Shown: positions 45,880-57,200, counted from the stretch's first letter. The stretch: DNA of 64,000 nt from Gnetum montanum (GCA_015680685.1 MNCI01035176.1:250759-314758), one strand, 5' to 3'. Notes: generated by a model not told the origin, from the sequence alone. Translations and numbers: made by a program.

Positions 45880-47114
45880 TTGGAAAAAGAATGTCAACAG
45901 CTTGCCTTAGGACCCCCCAAGCCTACTCCATTAAGTGCAGTACCCATGGCATCACCTACCAATGAACCAAACCCAAGCTATAAGGGAGAATCATCTGGAA
46001 TACATGATGCATACAAATTGACAATTGTGGAAGAAAATGTCAAACCAGCAACACATGAGTTAAAATTATTGGGCCCGATGGACCAAGTAATCATTAACAA
46101 GCATGTGCCTAATAGTAAAGATCTAGCAACAGCCCTAACACAAGTTACGCAGGCACTTAAACAGAAAAATACTTCATTAATCCTATATGACCTGATATTA
46201 ACCTCTCAAACTCATCACGAAGCCCTAGTATGTATGTTGACATCAATCCCAGTAAGTGAAGACTTACCTCCGAATGAACTTTCAATTCATGCAGTAATGT
46301 ATTCGCCTCAAAGATCAACTCCTAAATCGCTAGGCTTCCACACTAACAACATCAAAATTGATGAGAAGACAGGAGAAGTAACAAATGCACCTATGTTCAT
46401 AACGATATAAGTAAATCAATTCAAAATACATCGAGTGCATGTAGATGATAGAGCCGCCACAAGCATAGTACCCTACCCTGTCATCAAACAATTAGGGCTC
46501 ACGGAACTAATTAGACCAACCTCCACCACATGTTTAAAATCGTTTAGTGGATCACGTGTAGTAGTAAAAGGCACCATAAGTTTGGATTTTATAGCAGGGG
46601 ATCGATTCCCCACATCTGCTAACTTTTTGATCATCGACTTTGGTTGGCCCAACTCAAAGTAGTCTCTTCCCCCATACACCAAGAGATCCACCTGCCTTAC
46701 AAAGGTGGTGAAATCGTTATACACGGGGAGACTGCTACGCCTACCATCTCATCACATACAGATACAAACCAAGGCTCGGAAGTTAAGTTTGAAGAACCTA
46801 AACAGGATGACACAAACGAAAAACAAAGTTGCACGCAACCAGTAAACAATTATCCATTAGACGTAAATCAAACTTTACCCAACATAGAAACACTTGGACT
46901 TGAAACTGGACTTGAAACTACAACAAAAACTAAAATTACGGTACATACAGAAACACCAGAAGACACCAACATAGAGCCTATTCCATCAGATGTCCCTTGT
47001 GCTGAATTACCATTCAACGTGATCAGCAAAGAGGACGCTGAGTATAGAATCACACCTATCAGTGTCACTCCTAACGTTAAAGTAAAAAAAATCAAAAAAT
47101 TTCTAAACCACTAA
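45880..47114 (+). pseudogene. Tat-type protease region of the nested element
   Basis: The N-terminal part (45880-46410) contains the ALTQVTQALKQKNTSLILYD helix and DEKTGEVTNAPMFITI. The active-site loop is VHVDDRAATSIVP: the Gly of the minus-strand copy (VDDGAATN) is now Arg, so this copy is inactive on that ground alone. The flap-end block FNLILGHP is removed by a short deletion near 46640, after which the frame resumes with WLAQLKVVSSPIHQEIHLP and an acidic tail ending NVKVKKIKKFLNH. Homologous to 2192-3010. Confidence 0.75.
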
Positions 47115-47819
47115 ACTACATACCTTGTATGAAATAATGTTAAACTACCACATGTCTGCAATGACATAAAACTAACCACAGCCAGAAATGGCCTGTTTAC
47201 CAAGGAATCCACCAGTATCATTTGAAACTTCTCTTGTTTACATATGACCTGAAATGGCCTTAAACTAGTACATGGGGCCCGAAATGGCTTTAAACTAGAA
47301 CATCGAGACTACATTTTGTCATGACTTTAAACTGACACACATGTGCCCATGGCCCGAAATGGCCTTAAACTAGAACATTTTCTTACATTTCATTTCTCTC
47401 AATTCAAGTTATGCTTACCCTGTTGCGTTGTTGCGTTATCAGCCATAGTTTTCCTTCATATTCTCCTTTTTACATGATTATTCTCCTACTCCTGTTCCTA
47501 CTTCGTGCATTACACTTAAATAACAAAATGAACAAAAACATTTTTACATTGCTACCTCATGTTTACATTCAAGCCCAAAAGATTTTCACTTTAAATCTAC
47601 GCTTATCAGTGTTCAAACAAACTTATAATTCAAACAAAAAAAATTAATAAAAAAATGAATAACATAAAACTCAATCGAAAACAAAAAAAAATAGTATAAA
47701 TGTATCAACATCAAATTACAACTTAGTGCAATGTCCTTACACAATGCATATACAAACAAAAAAATATACATCTTATTCGTTCCAATCATTTTAACAACAA
47801 ACAACATAGGACCGAACTT
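47115..47819 (+). other. Spacer where Tat reverse transcriptase should be
   Basis: No coding is seen. The left half repeats GAAATGGCCTTAAACTAG-type phrases (47140-47380). The right half is AT-rich and begins to read as pol only at 47820. Most of RT (fingers, palm, catalytic YxDD) is absent between the protease and the RT C-terminal end. Related Ogre-type elements have an intron at this junction, which is a possible origin for the spacer. Confidence 0.65.
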
Positions 47820-48400
47820 CGAGGTCTACAAGGTAGACTACAATTCATTAGATGATTCATAGAGAAACTGATGGACAAGTTGAGTCCTATGCAGCATCTA
47901 TTTTGTAAGGATGTCCATTTTGAATGGACTCAGTAGTGCCAAGAAGCCTTCGACAACATTAAAATAGCACTTGTTCAACTACCCTTAGTTTATCCACCTC
48001 GAAATGATAAACCATTCTACATCTACCTTGCCACTTCGGACTCATCAATCGCATCTATGCTTTGCCAAAAACAAGATGACGGAACTAAAGTCCCTGTTTA
48101 TTACTTAAGCCATGCACTAGTAGCCCATGAGAAGAGGTACAACGAGGTGGAAAGATCATGCTTAGCCCTTGTCTATTCCTTAAAGAAATGGTGACATTAC
48201 CTCTTTCGTAACCAAGTTAATATAATCTGCAAAGATAATGTACTCAGAGCCATCACAGGAAACACTTATGAGTCAAGTAGAATAGCTCGTTGGAAAGCCA
48301 TGATAGCTGATTTTGACCTACACTACATAGCATAATCATCAGTCAAAGGTCAAGCCATAGCAAATCAAATGACTGCATCACCAACGTACGATCAAGCAAC
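47820..48400 (+). pseudogene. RT C-terminal end and Ty3-type RNase H
   Basis: The frame opens with RGLQGRLQFIR, stop, FIEKLMDKL, the end of a Ty3/gypsy RT. RNase H follows: KPFYIYLATSDSSIASMLCQ, VYYLSHALVAHEKRYNEVER, ALVYSLKKW, and an IICKDNVLRAITG block. The Asp of SDSS, the Glu of NEVER and the Asp of CKDN occupy catalytic positions. It reads straight into the second RNase H in the same frame. Stops: TGA in place of a likely Arg, and TAG/TAA in place of likely Gln. Confidence 0.85.
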
Positions 48401-48950
48401 GATAGAGCCAGAGTTCCCTGATGAAAATATGGATGCAATAGACATAATACCTGATGACTACTATGCCATTTTGAACTTTGATGAAGCATCCACCTCTCAA
48501 GGGGGAAGTGCTGCTATCATCATCACCTATCCCTCTGGGAAGATCCGACCCTTTGCTTATCGTTTCAACTTTCACTGTACCAACAACGTAGCAGAGTACG
48601 AAGGTCTCCTTAGAGGTCTCATGGTAGCACTAGCTTCGAACATCACACGACTGGTAGTCAGAGATGACTCACAATTAGTTCTAAATCAAGTCACAGACAT
48701 TTATGTGTGCAAAACCCAACACTTACAACCATACTGTGATTTTACTAAGCACTTACTGAAGCGATTCGAAAATATAGATGTGCAACATGTCTTCAGAAAT
48801 GATAACACCATTGTAGATGCACTTGCCACGTTAGCTCTAAACATATCGCCAAACATGTTCCACACGTTGCCCAGTTCTATAATCAGTTGTACCAAACCCA
48901 TAACTGATACTCCCGATGAATTACTGATTACATCCATTAGTACAATGTAG
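48401..48950 (+). pseudogene. Second RNase H (archaeal-like, Tat hallmark)
   Basis: A second RNase H between the retroviral-type one and integrase marks the Tat lineage (Ogre, Retand and relatives). Here ILNFDEASTSQGGSAAIIIT, FHCTNNVAEYEGLLRGLMVA, RLVVRDDSQLVLNQV and IVDALATLALN follow the plant dual-RNase-H pattern. All four acidic catalytic residues appear intact: Asp in NFDEAS, Glu in VAEYEG, Asp in RDDSQ, Asp in VDALA. The open stretch is 48369-48950, stop-free for 193 codons. It is the clearest lineage marker in the window. Confidence 0.88.
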
Positions 48951-50198
48951 GCTGTAGAATGGTACGACGACATAAAGGAGTACCTTTTACATGGTGAACC
49001 ACCTCAACATCTGACGAATGCACAAAAGGACGTAGTACGAAAATGTTCTCGATAGTATGCATTAGTAGGTGACACGTTGTGTCGTAGATCCTACGAAGGT
49101 ATCCTGTTAAGATGCATTAGTAGCACGGATGGCTAGACCATTGTGGAGCAAGTACACGAAGGACTCTACGGAGGGCACATAGTGCCCAAAGAAATGGTGA
49201 CCAAAATAAGGCGTTTAGGGTACTATTGGCCACACATGGAGTACGACTGTGTCTCCAAGGTCAAAACATGTGATATGTGTCAAAAGCATGGTAATCTCAT
49301 ACATGTCCCACCCAATGAATTGCATACAGCTCAAATCACATGGCCTTTCTAGAAATGGGGGTTAGACATCATTGGACCAATAACTCCCCCGTCTTCTACG
49401 GGGCATAGCTTTATCATAACCATGATAGAATATTTCACAAAATGGGTAGAAGCTATTCCCCTTAGAAAGACCACATCCAAACACATATGCAACTTCATTC
49501 TAGAAAACATCGTGACCCGTTTTGGCATTTCGATCACCATCATCACTGATAATGGACCATAATTCAGCAGTGCCGAAACTAGAAATTTCTGTGAAAGCCT
49601 AGGGATCAAACATTCATTTTCATCCCCTTACTACCCTCAAAGCAATGGACAAGCCGAAGCTACAAATAATATCATCATCTCAGTGCTAAAGAAGATGCTT
49701 ACGCAAAGCATGAGAAAATGGCATGAATAGTTAGTATACACACTATGGGCTTATTACACCATGCATCAGACTTCCATAGGTAAAATGCCATATAGTCTTG
49801 TTTATGTTTCAAAAGTTGTTTTACCTTTGGATTTGTAGGTATCATCCTTAAGAATCACGCTCTCTGGACTCCTCGACAAAGATCAAAACAATGACTTGCG
49901 CATTGTTGACTTGGACTCAGTGGAGGAGGAATGCACACATGCACTCGATCAGATTGAATGGTACCAAAAGCAACAACGACGGCACCATTAGCACGATATT
50001 CATAAACACCTTATTAAGGAAGGCGACCTTGTACTTAAAGCCATTCAAGAACTCCCAGACAAATTCTTAGCCAACTGGGAAGGACCCTAATTGGTCACTA
50101 AAGCATTCGACAATGGAGCATTTAAACTAGCCGATATGAATGGTAATGAACTTGCACATCCGATGAACCACTTGTACTTGAAACCGTTCTACATTTGA
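48951..50198 (+). pseudogene. Tat-type integrase of the nested element
   Basis: This lies in the same frame as the RNase H domains. The HHCC zinc domain is intact: VHEGLYGGH, then KTCDMCQ (49143-49290). The DDE core is present: KWGLDIIGPITPP, ITIITDNGP and YYPQSNGQAEATNN. The C-terminal region has IKEGDLVLKAIQELPDKFLA and HPMNHLYLKPFYI before TGA at 50196-50198. There are nine point stops but no frameshift I can detect. Each stop is TAG or TAA in a context compatible with a C-to-T or G-to-A change. Confidence 0.87.
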
Positions 50199-51654
50199 GC
50201 ATGAACTTAGGTACGCACTCGTCCTGGAATCATGACGATAAAATGATACCATAGAACGTCCTGGAATCATGATGATAAACTGATACCACAAAACATCCTG
50301 GAATCATGATGATAAACTAATACCACAGAACGTCCTGGAATCATGATGATAAACTGATACCACAGTACATCCGTAATGACAATAAATAGAACCCATCTGG
50401 TATAACTTTAAACTGCCACAGTTTCGTTTGCCAGAGTCCGCTAAGACTATAAACTGGTTTGCCTCTCCACAGTCCGCCAAGACTATAAACTAGCAATGTA
50501 CCATTCTCTCCGATGCTAACATAGCACTGTCCAACGGGTTATGATGTAAAACTAACCCACGATAGTCCATCATGACTTTAAACTAGCAGCCTCATCTCTC
50601 GCCTCTCGACCTGTGGCTGCATTTAAGCCTCATCAGAGCCGCTGCCTCACTTGTTATCAGTCGAACCTGACAACATGGCTACCATGCATATTCAATGCTT
50701 GAAATCTCTTCTAGTACCTTTGTTTCATCAGTTTCTGTCCAAGTCCAAGCTTGCTCACTCACTCGTGGTTTTCTTGTCTTCTTGGAGTTGTGTTTGCAGG
50801 ATGACACTAGGAGGGGTTCGTATGAGAATGCACTTCGCCACGGCGGCAAGGTACCATATTGTTCCTAAAGCATGCAACCAGATTATTTGATTTGTTCAAA
50901 TGTAATCTCCCAGTCCCTGAGACATGCCCCAGTTCTCTAAAAACTCCCGCTTCCCCCTCCTATTCGGTCACAGTTTCCAGATACATATCCCAAAACCTTG
51001 GGTACACTATTGCATGCTCTGACACCCTCAAGCAGTTGCAGCCCATAATATGACACTTGAGCATGAGTACAAGGCTAAAACAAAGCTCGGAAAAAAAAGA
51101 CCCTTGGCACTTCCCATATAAGCCCCAGGCAGGAAGGCAGTTGTCTTGGAAACAAGTACTCATGTCTCAAATGCTCAAATACCATCTCATTGCATGGCTT
51201 TGGCTCTCCACCAACAGGTTCCCTTTAACACTAAACAAAGACCCTGTTCCTCCAAAGAATGCAACAAATCATCACGTGGCTTTGGTTGTGCCAACAATTC
51301 ATCTTAAACACTAAACAAGAGTCTTGTTTCGCCAAAGGACGTACACCTCATGTCTTGGTCCCAAGTCTGCTAGACAATGGCTATCGATAGGGATCAACAT
51401 GACCAATACGCACACCAGAGCATCCCCTTCACCATGCACAATCCCTTGATCAATTCCCAATCCCCACAATTTTCGTCCCCCTATCCAGCTACAAATTTCA
51501 TTTCCTCAGATTCCATGTACTACCAAACACGGTACGATGACATCGCGCCAAGTGCTAAAAAATAATATTTCTACCAAGTTTCTTGTGGTGTTTTGTACTT
51601 CTTTGTCAATGCTTCTCGGGTTGATTCCTCCAAGCGTCAACAAAGAGGGCCCAA
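50199..51654 (+). other. 3' untranslated region of the nested Tat element
   Basis: Holds four 37-bp repeats (50221-50370) and several TTTAAACTGCC/TATAAACTGG words (50400-50600). A short diverged duplication around GGCTTTGGCTCTCC / GGCTTTGGTTGTGCC lies at 51196-51330. The end carries a purine-rich AACAAAGAGGGCCCAA just before the 3' LTR, in the polypurine-tract position. The small frame at 50651-50890 is not recognised. Confidence 0.6.
50221..50370 (+). repeat. Four 37-bp tandem repeats
   Basis: CCTGGAATCATGATGATAAA starts at 50223, 50260, 50297 and 50334, a fixed 37-bp period, with the rest of each unit CTGATACCACAGAACGT. Confidence 0.95.
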
Positions 51655-53093
51655 TGAAACACCACAAAATTTTGGGCCTAGTACTTCTCCAACAAGAATC
51701 AAGCTAAAATCGTGATGCTTCCCACCATGACTAAAGCTTGACGGCTTCACAGAAAGCTTCCAATGGAGTCAAACTAAGCAAGAAATGGTTCCCCGGGACC
51801 CACAGCAGACTATAGCAACATCTAGCGTCCAACCCTACCAAATTTTGAGCTCAAAATACTTGGTTTTCACTAAGTATGCAACGTGCACACCCAGCGTGCA
51901 CGACCAGTGTATACGACTAGCATATACGCCCAGCGTGCATGCCCAGCGTGTGACTTCAAAGACTACCCGAAACAAGCACTCTAGAGCAAGAATTTCACAA
52001 GGCATCAACTCTCAGAAACAGGGCAATTGTTAGGCATCATCATGGGCTCAAGAAAATTTGGTTTTGACCTCGAAATCATGCACTTTGGGGTTCACACGCT
52101 GAACATGTACATCCTACACGCCCAACGTGCACCATCCAGCATGCAGCATAGCATATATCAGTGAAAATTTTCAGAACCATGTCAGATCAAGTCCAACTAA
52201 GCTAAATATCCGCAAGCAGCATTCGCGTAACATCCGAGCCCAAATTCGAGGGCCGAATTGGATACTTCCTATTGTAACAGTAGTTTGTAAAAATGAATTC
52301 TTTTGTTTTAGTGAAGTCTATACGCTGGGTTCACACGCCCAGCATGTACACGCTGGCATGCAACGGCACACGTTGGCATGCAGCACACTACATAGTTGTA
52401 ATATTCTTTGCACCTGGGCAACGTAGCCACCTATCACCCTACCCGAAATTCCCTCATCCATGGCCACTCATACCTTTCCAGATCCGAATCCAATGCTCAA
52501 AAACCTCATAAAAACCCCAATTTTTCAGTATATCAGGGTTGGCAATTTTGAGACAAACACACACACAAAAAAACTGGAACTTGGAAAAGACTAAGCAAGT
52601 CAGAGCAAGAACCCCCATACGCTGGACTTCAACCCTGCACGCTGAGCATACAGCCTCCACGCTGTGCTTGCAGTTTGAACTAGCACACCATCATCTTCCA
52701 ACATCCACCGGGGCCTTTTGTCTGCCTCATGTCAAATCTACGATTACGTCTGGACCAGTGCACTGTAATTCTCATCTGGCAATAAAGTTACTTTATTTTT
52801 TCTTGAAATTTGTCATAGTTTTCATTTATTCTAGTTAATTTCTTTTGTTTAAGTTAATGCAAATTTATGCTTTTTATTTACATTAATCATGCTGTTTACA
52901 CATAACCCAGCATATTGCATATTGGCATACGTTGGGGAAATCCTTGTCTGATCCATGTGTGGACCACCCAAGGTACTCTACCTTTGTTCGTCCTAGCTCG
53001 CCCTCAAGCGAAGGTAGGGTCTTCTGTGCTCATCTGTAAATCACGCGGTGCTCATCCCATTCCAGCCTTGCACGGACGATTTCAGACAGTACA
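51655..53093 (+). mobile_element. 3' LTR of the nested Tat element
   Basis: Begins TGAAACACCACAAAATTTTG and ends ACAGTACA, followed by AAGGT (53094-53098). AAGGT differs by one base from GAGGT before the 5' LTR. It is co-linear with 39698-42218 minus the solo LTR. It contains the CCCAGCGTGCACG-type U3 words (51885-51950) and GGTACTCTACCTTTGTTCG in U5. Confidence 0.93.
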
Positions 53094-53397
53094 AAGGTAA
53101 GCTTTTTATTGTGAGTGCCACAAACCTTAATTTTTTAATGAAAATTTTTTTAAAAAAAATTCTAACTCCCACAAAGGTTTAACAAAGAAACCATCATTAA
53201 AACATTAAATTATGAGAGTTAAACCTTTCCAACAAGCTTTGGTAACATTCTAAGTTAGAATTCATATAAATAATAATAAAATAATTAATCTACCATGGTC
53301 TAAACTTAGTCTAAAGTGTAACCACCCAATGAGAAAGGTACTTAAATGTTATAAGTTACACATTGAATGCAAATCCTTGGTTATGTTGTGACCATAG
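53094..53397 (+). other. Spacer of element B2 resumed
   Basis: Matches 16354-16642 of element A in reverse orientation (for example TTAAACCTTTGTGGGAGTTAG on one strand of both). No coding is seen. It leads directly to the start of the extra ORF. Confidence 0.75.
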
Positions 53398-55910
53398 ATG
53401 GAACCTAAGGGAAAACATGCACAAGAAGGAGGATCATCCCAACCAATGGATAAATGGCCAAGAATAGTCCCATGAAGAATTAGAGACCTATGCCATAAAA
53501 CCTCTTTGGAAGGAGTCTGAAGTGAAATCTATCTAACCGATTCCCAAAGAAGCTACTACAATAGAATAATCTCATCGAGATGAGGCATCCAAACCAAGAC
53601 TAAACCTTGAGGTGACCTTGACAAAATCTTGCATTAGGTAGATCATAAATAGGGAGCTCTAGCAATTGGTGCTTCAAGAATTAAACTTTGGATCTTTCTT
53701 GGAGTTCGCACCATTAAAAGTTAAAGCTCAGTTATAGAACTCTCCCATCTAGCCAACAATCACTTCTAGTGGGGAGTGGTACATGGAAAATACATATCTC
53801 TTCTAGAACAATCAACAGGCTAGTTCAATAATCAAAATCAAGGACATTTTGATGTCCTATTTGATAAAATCCATTGTAGAGGTCATTGGGTTACCAAAAA
53901 CCAAGGCCAACCTTGTAGAAATTCCCATGTAGGAAAATCCTAGCATCAAGAAGGAATGGATGCAATGATGTTATGGAATCAATCGTAAAAAGTTTGGTGC
54001 ACTCACCATGGTAGAGCATGCATACTTCAAAATTGTGGCCTTTCACATCAATCCAATGGTAAGGCCAAATAAGATCACTACCTTGTCTACTCGTGTGTGC
54101 ATTACTCTAAGTAGTTAATTCTCAGTCAACCTTCCATAACTAATCTATTTTGAGATAGAGAAGTGATTTAAAGAAAATGAATTTGGAAGGAAGGTACTTC
54201 ACTTCTCATGCCTCATCAAAAAATTATGCAAGAGGAAAGGCATAACATGCTACATAAATGATGTCATCTGATGTGCTTCATCTACTTCCTCAGAAAAGAT
54301 GATGAAAAATAAAATGCCTATTAAAATAATCTAAGAAGAGGAGCAATGACCACCACCTCCACTGCCCACTCATGAAATAATGTTAGAGGTCAATGTTTGC
54401 TTGAAAACATGCACAAGATTCGAGAGTAGCTATTGCATGAGCAAGAGTAGTGAGTAGAAATGAGTGGTGGCAATCCATCTATGTATTACCCAGAGATGAG
54501 TCACCTCAACGAAGTGGCTCAAACCATCAACCATATAGAAGGAGGTGGGCCAATTTTCTCTGCCTAATGAACATAGCTACCAGCGAGATCAAATCTTGAA
54601 ACCCAAGAGGTAATGGTATCTCTCTCTCAATAGTAGTAATTCCTAGAAATCTCTAGGAATGCTACTACTTTTCTAGTGTATCTGGAGGAGGGTGAGGGGG
54701 AAACTATCTTGGTGATGCAGCACCATGGATAGGAGACAATAGTAGAGATGTTGCTGATAGAATTTCTAAGGCCTTAAACGCACCTACAGCATCTATACTA
54801 GATGTTTCTGCACTCAAAGATGTATCGACATTCATAGGAATAGTTAGCGGTTTAGATTATGTGCAGCCTAGCACGAGGAGTTGCTAGACTAACTAGTGGA
54901 AACTAGGCAATCGATTCTAGATATCTTTGATCTTTTGGATACCATCACTATAACCTAGTCAGAGCTACTTGAAGTAAGGGGCAAGTGCATTATATTGGAG
55001 GGACAATGCAAAATATTGTAAGCTTAGAACTAATGCTTGACTGTAGAGGTTGTTGAATTAAGAGCCTACCTTGTTGATCCCTTATTTCCCAACTTAACAC
55101 TGACACATGATGAAGCTTTTCAATAACTTTAGGATAGGCTCAAACAGGTTGAGAATGCAAAGGAGATAGTCATCTTTGACCAATTTATGGCCAATGCCAA
55201 GACATACATCATTCAGAAGGACTTGGTCCAAACACGCTACAAGAATGAAATCCTAACCATAGAGAATCATCGCCTATAGAATGTTGATGTGTAGAAGCAG
55301 CATATACAAGAATTTAACCATCAATAGCAAGAGTAGCTAGGCAAAGTAAAAATTAAACTAAGGAGATTGATAGCCAAAAATAGAAATCTCTCCATAGAAA
55401 AAGTCTAAGCCCTTCGCCAAAAATCTGTGATAGAGATAGCTACCTAGAAGAACAAGGCTCTTAAATTTAAGAAAGTCAAGAACCATTATAGAGATTAGGT
55501 CAGTCTATAGAAAGAAATGAATGAAAAACACATCCAGATGGTGAAGGCAAAAGTTAATGAGGCCCTCCAATAGCTCAAGGAAGGAGATGATGTCTAGCAA
55601 CCTATCCTCAATGGGCTCAATGACTACAACAAGGTGGAGATCTGCACAAAAGAGATGTAAGAAAGAGCTATTTCTAACAATGCCTTGTCCCTCGAATGTT
55701 CCCACTCTGACCCACATTCGAGATGCTACATGGACCATGAATGATCCTCGGGAAAATAAGGAGAAGATGAAGGTACTATTGGATGCCTTTCATCTTCCAC
55801 CAAACATTACAACTACTGCCGAACAAGCACAACTACCTCAACCACTGCATGCATCTAAAGCAGGAGAAGGTCCTTTAGATCCTCAAGAGACTTTCCCTGG
55901 GACTGTTTGA
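53398..55910 (+). pseudogene. Env-position ORF of Athila-like element B2
   Basis: An extra frame of about 2.5 kb lies between integrase and the 3' LTR, where Athila elements carry their env-like ORF. It starts MEPKGKHAQEGGSSQPMDKW at 53398 and ends HASKAGEGPLDPQETFPGTV at 55910. The first third (to about 54300) includes FHINPMVRPNKITTLSTRVC and GRKVLHFSCLIKKLCKRKGI, resembling proteins annotated as putative plant transposon protein (from memory, unchecked). The middle and later parts (54900-55560) are helical with Gln/Leu/Lys-rich heptads. I see no clear signal peptide or transmembrane segment, so the position is env-like but the protein is not obviously an envelope. Many stops. Homologues are at 13205-14829 plus 27368-28045, and a deleted one at 15937-16353. 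Confidence 0.6.
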
Positions 55911-56141
55911 TCTTCACCAATGTCTTCACACCATCTAAGGAATTGTGTTTGTTAGTTTTATCATAGTGTTTAATTTTATCATTCTAAACACCAAAAGTTT
56001 GTAATCATTGTAAAATTGTATACTCTAGGTACTTAGTTTTTATTGTATAATTTGTGTATTTGTTTTGTGTGTCAATAATCCCATACCTTCCCAGATTTTA
56101 TAAAGAACTCTAAGATGAGCTTTCATTCAGTTGTGGGGATA

Positions 56142-57085
56142 TGATGAGTCTTTTGGTTGGCCACATCAACAAGATGTTGTTGATGTGAACCCATTGACAT
56201 GAACCCATCAACATAAGGTTTGATAAATTGATGTGTACCCATCAACAAAGCTCCCTATTTTGCTTATAAATATGTGATCACTATCTACATTTAGGCAATA
56301 AGTCTCATAGTTGTAGTGAATCTCTTGCAATTTTATCATTCAAAAGTTAGAATATTTTTCTAAGTGCTTGTAGTAGGATTCACAGAGTGTACAGATCTTT
56401 ATTCAAGTACTATTGTACCTGAACACTACAATGTGTGCCATAAGAAAGATGAGTTTTCTGGTAAGCCTTGCAGCACTTTAAAATAGATTAATTATTTCCA
56501 TTATGCATTTAATATTTTAAGCAATTTTCTTTAATGTTTTAAGTAATTAAGTAATTAATTAAGCACATAAGTATGACCACTTTGAGCATAACCTTGACAC
56601 TTGGTAATCCTAGTAATGATTAACATTTGGTAACCCAGTAGCATTTAATGTGTTTAGGTTGTGTATGGCAAGTGGGAATGGATGCTTATGTTAGGATTAG
56701 TTAAANGTTTGGTAACCCAGTAGCATTTAATGTGTTTAGGTTGTGTATGGCAAGTGGGAATGGATGCTTATGTTTGGATTAGTTAAATGTTAGCTAGTTA
56801 GATTGAATTATCAATTAAATACCTTTCATTCTTTATTCTTTATTCTTAGGGGACTTAGAACATAAAACATAGAAATGATAAAAATCATATGCCTCAGTTG
56901 CACTTAACCATACATTTTCATTTCACAAGTGTAATTGGAAAGACAACAATTGCAACAGTTTCACTTCCTAGAGACTAGTATACTTAAAAGGCTATAAGTC
57001 CATGGAATTTGTCTAAAGTTAGTAATCACACATGAACACTTAGTGATTTGTATGGTTAGGCATAGGGTCTACTTGCCACTCATCA
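56142..57085 (+). mobile_element. 3' LTR of Athila-like element B2
   Basis: Preceded by the polypurine GTGGGGATA. Begins TGATGAGTCTTTTGG and ends GCCACTCATCA, followed by CTCTA (partner CTCTG at 30682). It is 944 bp, but about 82 bp of that is a duplication around a single N (56626-56787) that may be an assembly artefact. A CTTATAAATATG box lies near 56261. Confidence 0.9.
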
Positions 57086-57200
57086 CTCTAGAACATTATA
57101 TATGGAATATTATTTAGCATTACTGAGAAGCTCTCCCTAGAGCATTATGGATGAAATATTATAGTATTACTAATCTATGTCTTGTTGGCTTTCAGGTATG
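57086..57200. repeat. Right flank of B2: rest of the 49-bp repeat block
   Basis: AGAACATTATATATGG and AGAGCATTATGGATGAAATA continue the 49-bp repeat interrupted at 30686, followed by TTACTAATCTATG as at 30425-30440. This confirms that 30687-57085 is one insertion. Confidence 0.85.

Noticed and set aside
53398-55910. Reading the extra ORF as a true retroviral envelope
   Set aside because: Only its position fits; I see no signal peptide, furin-type site or transmembrane helix in the decayed frame.
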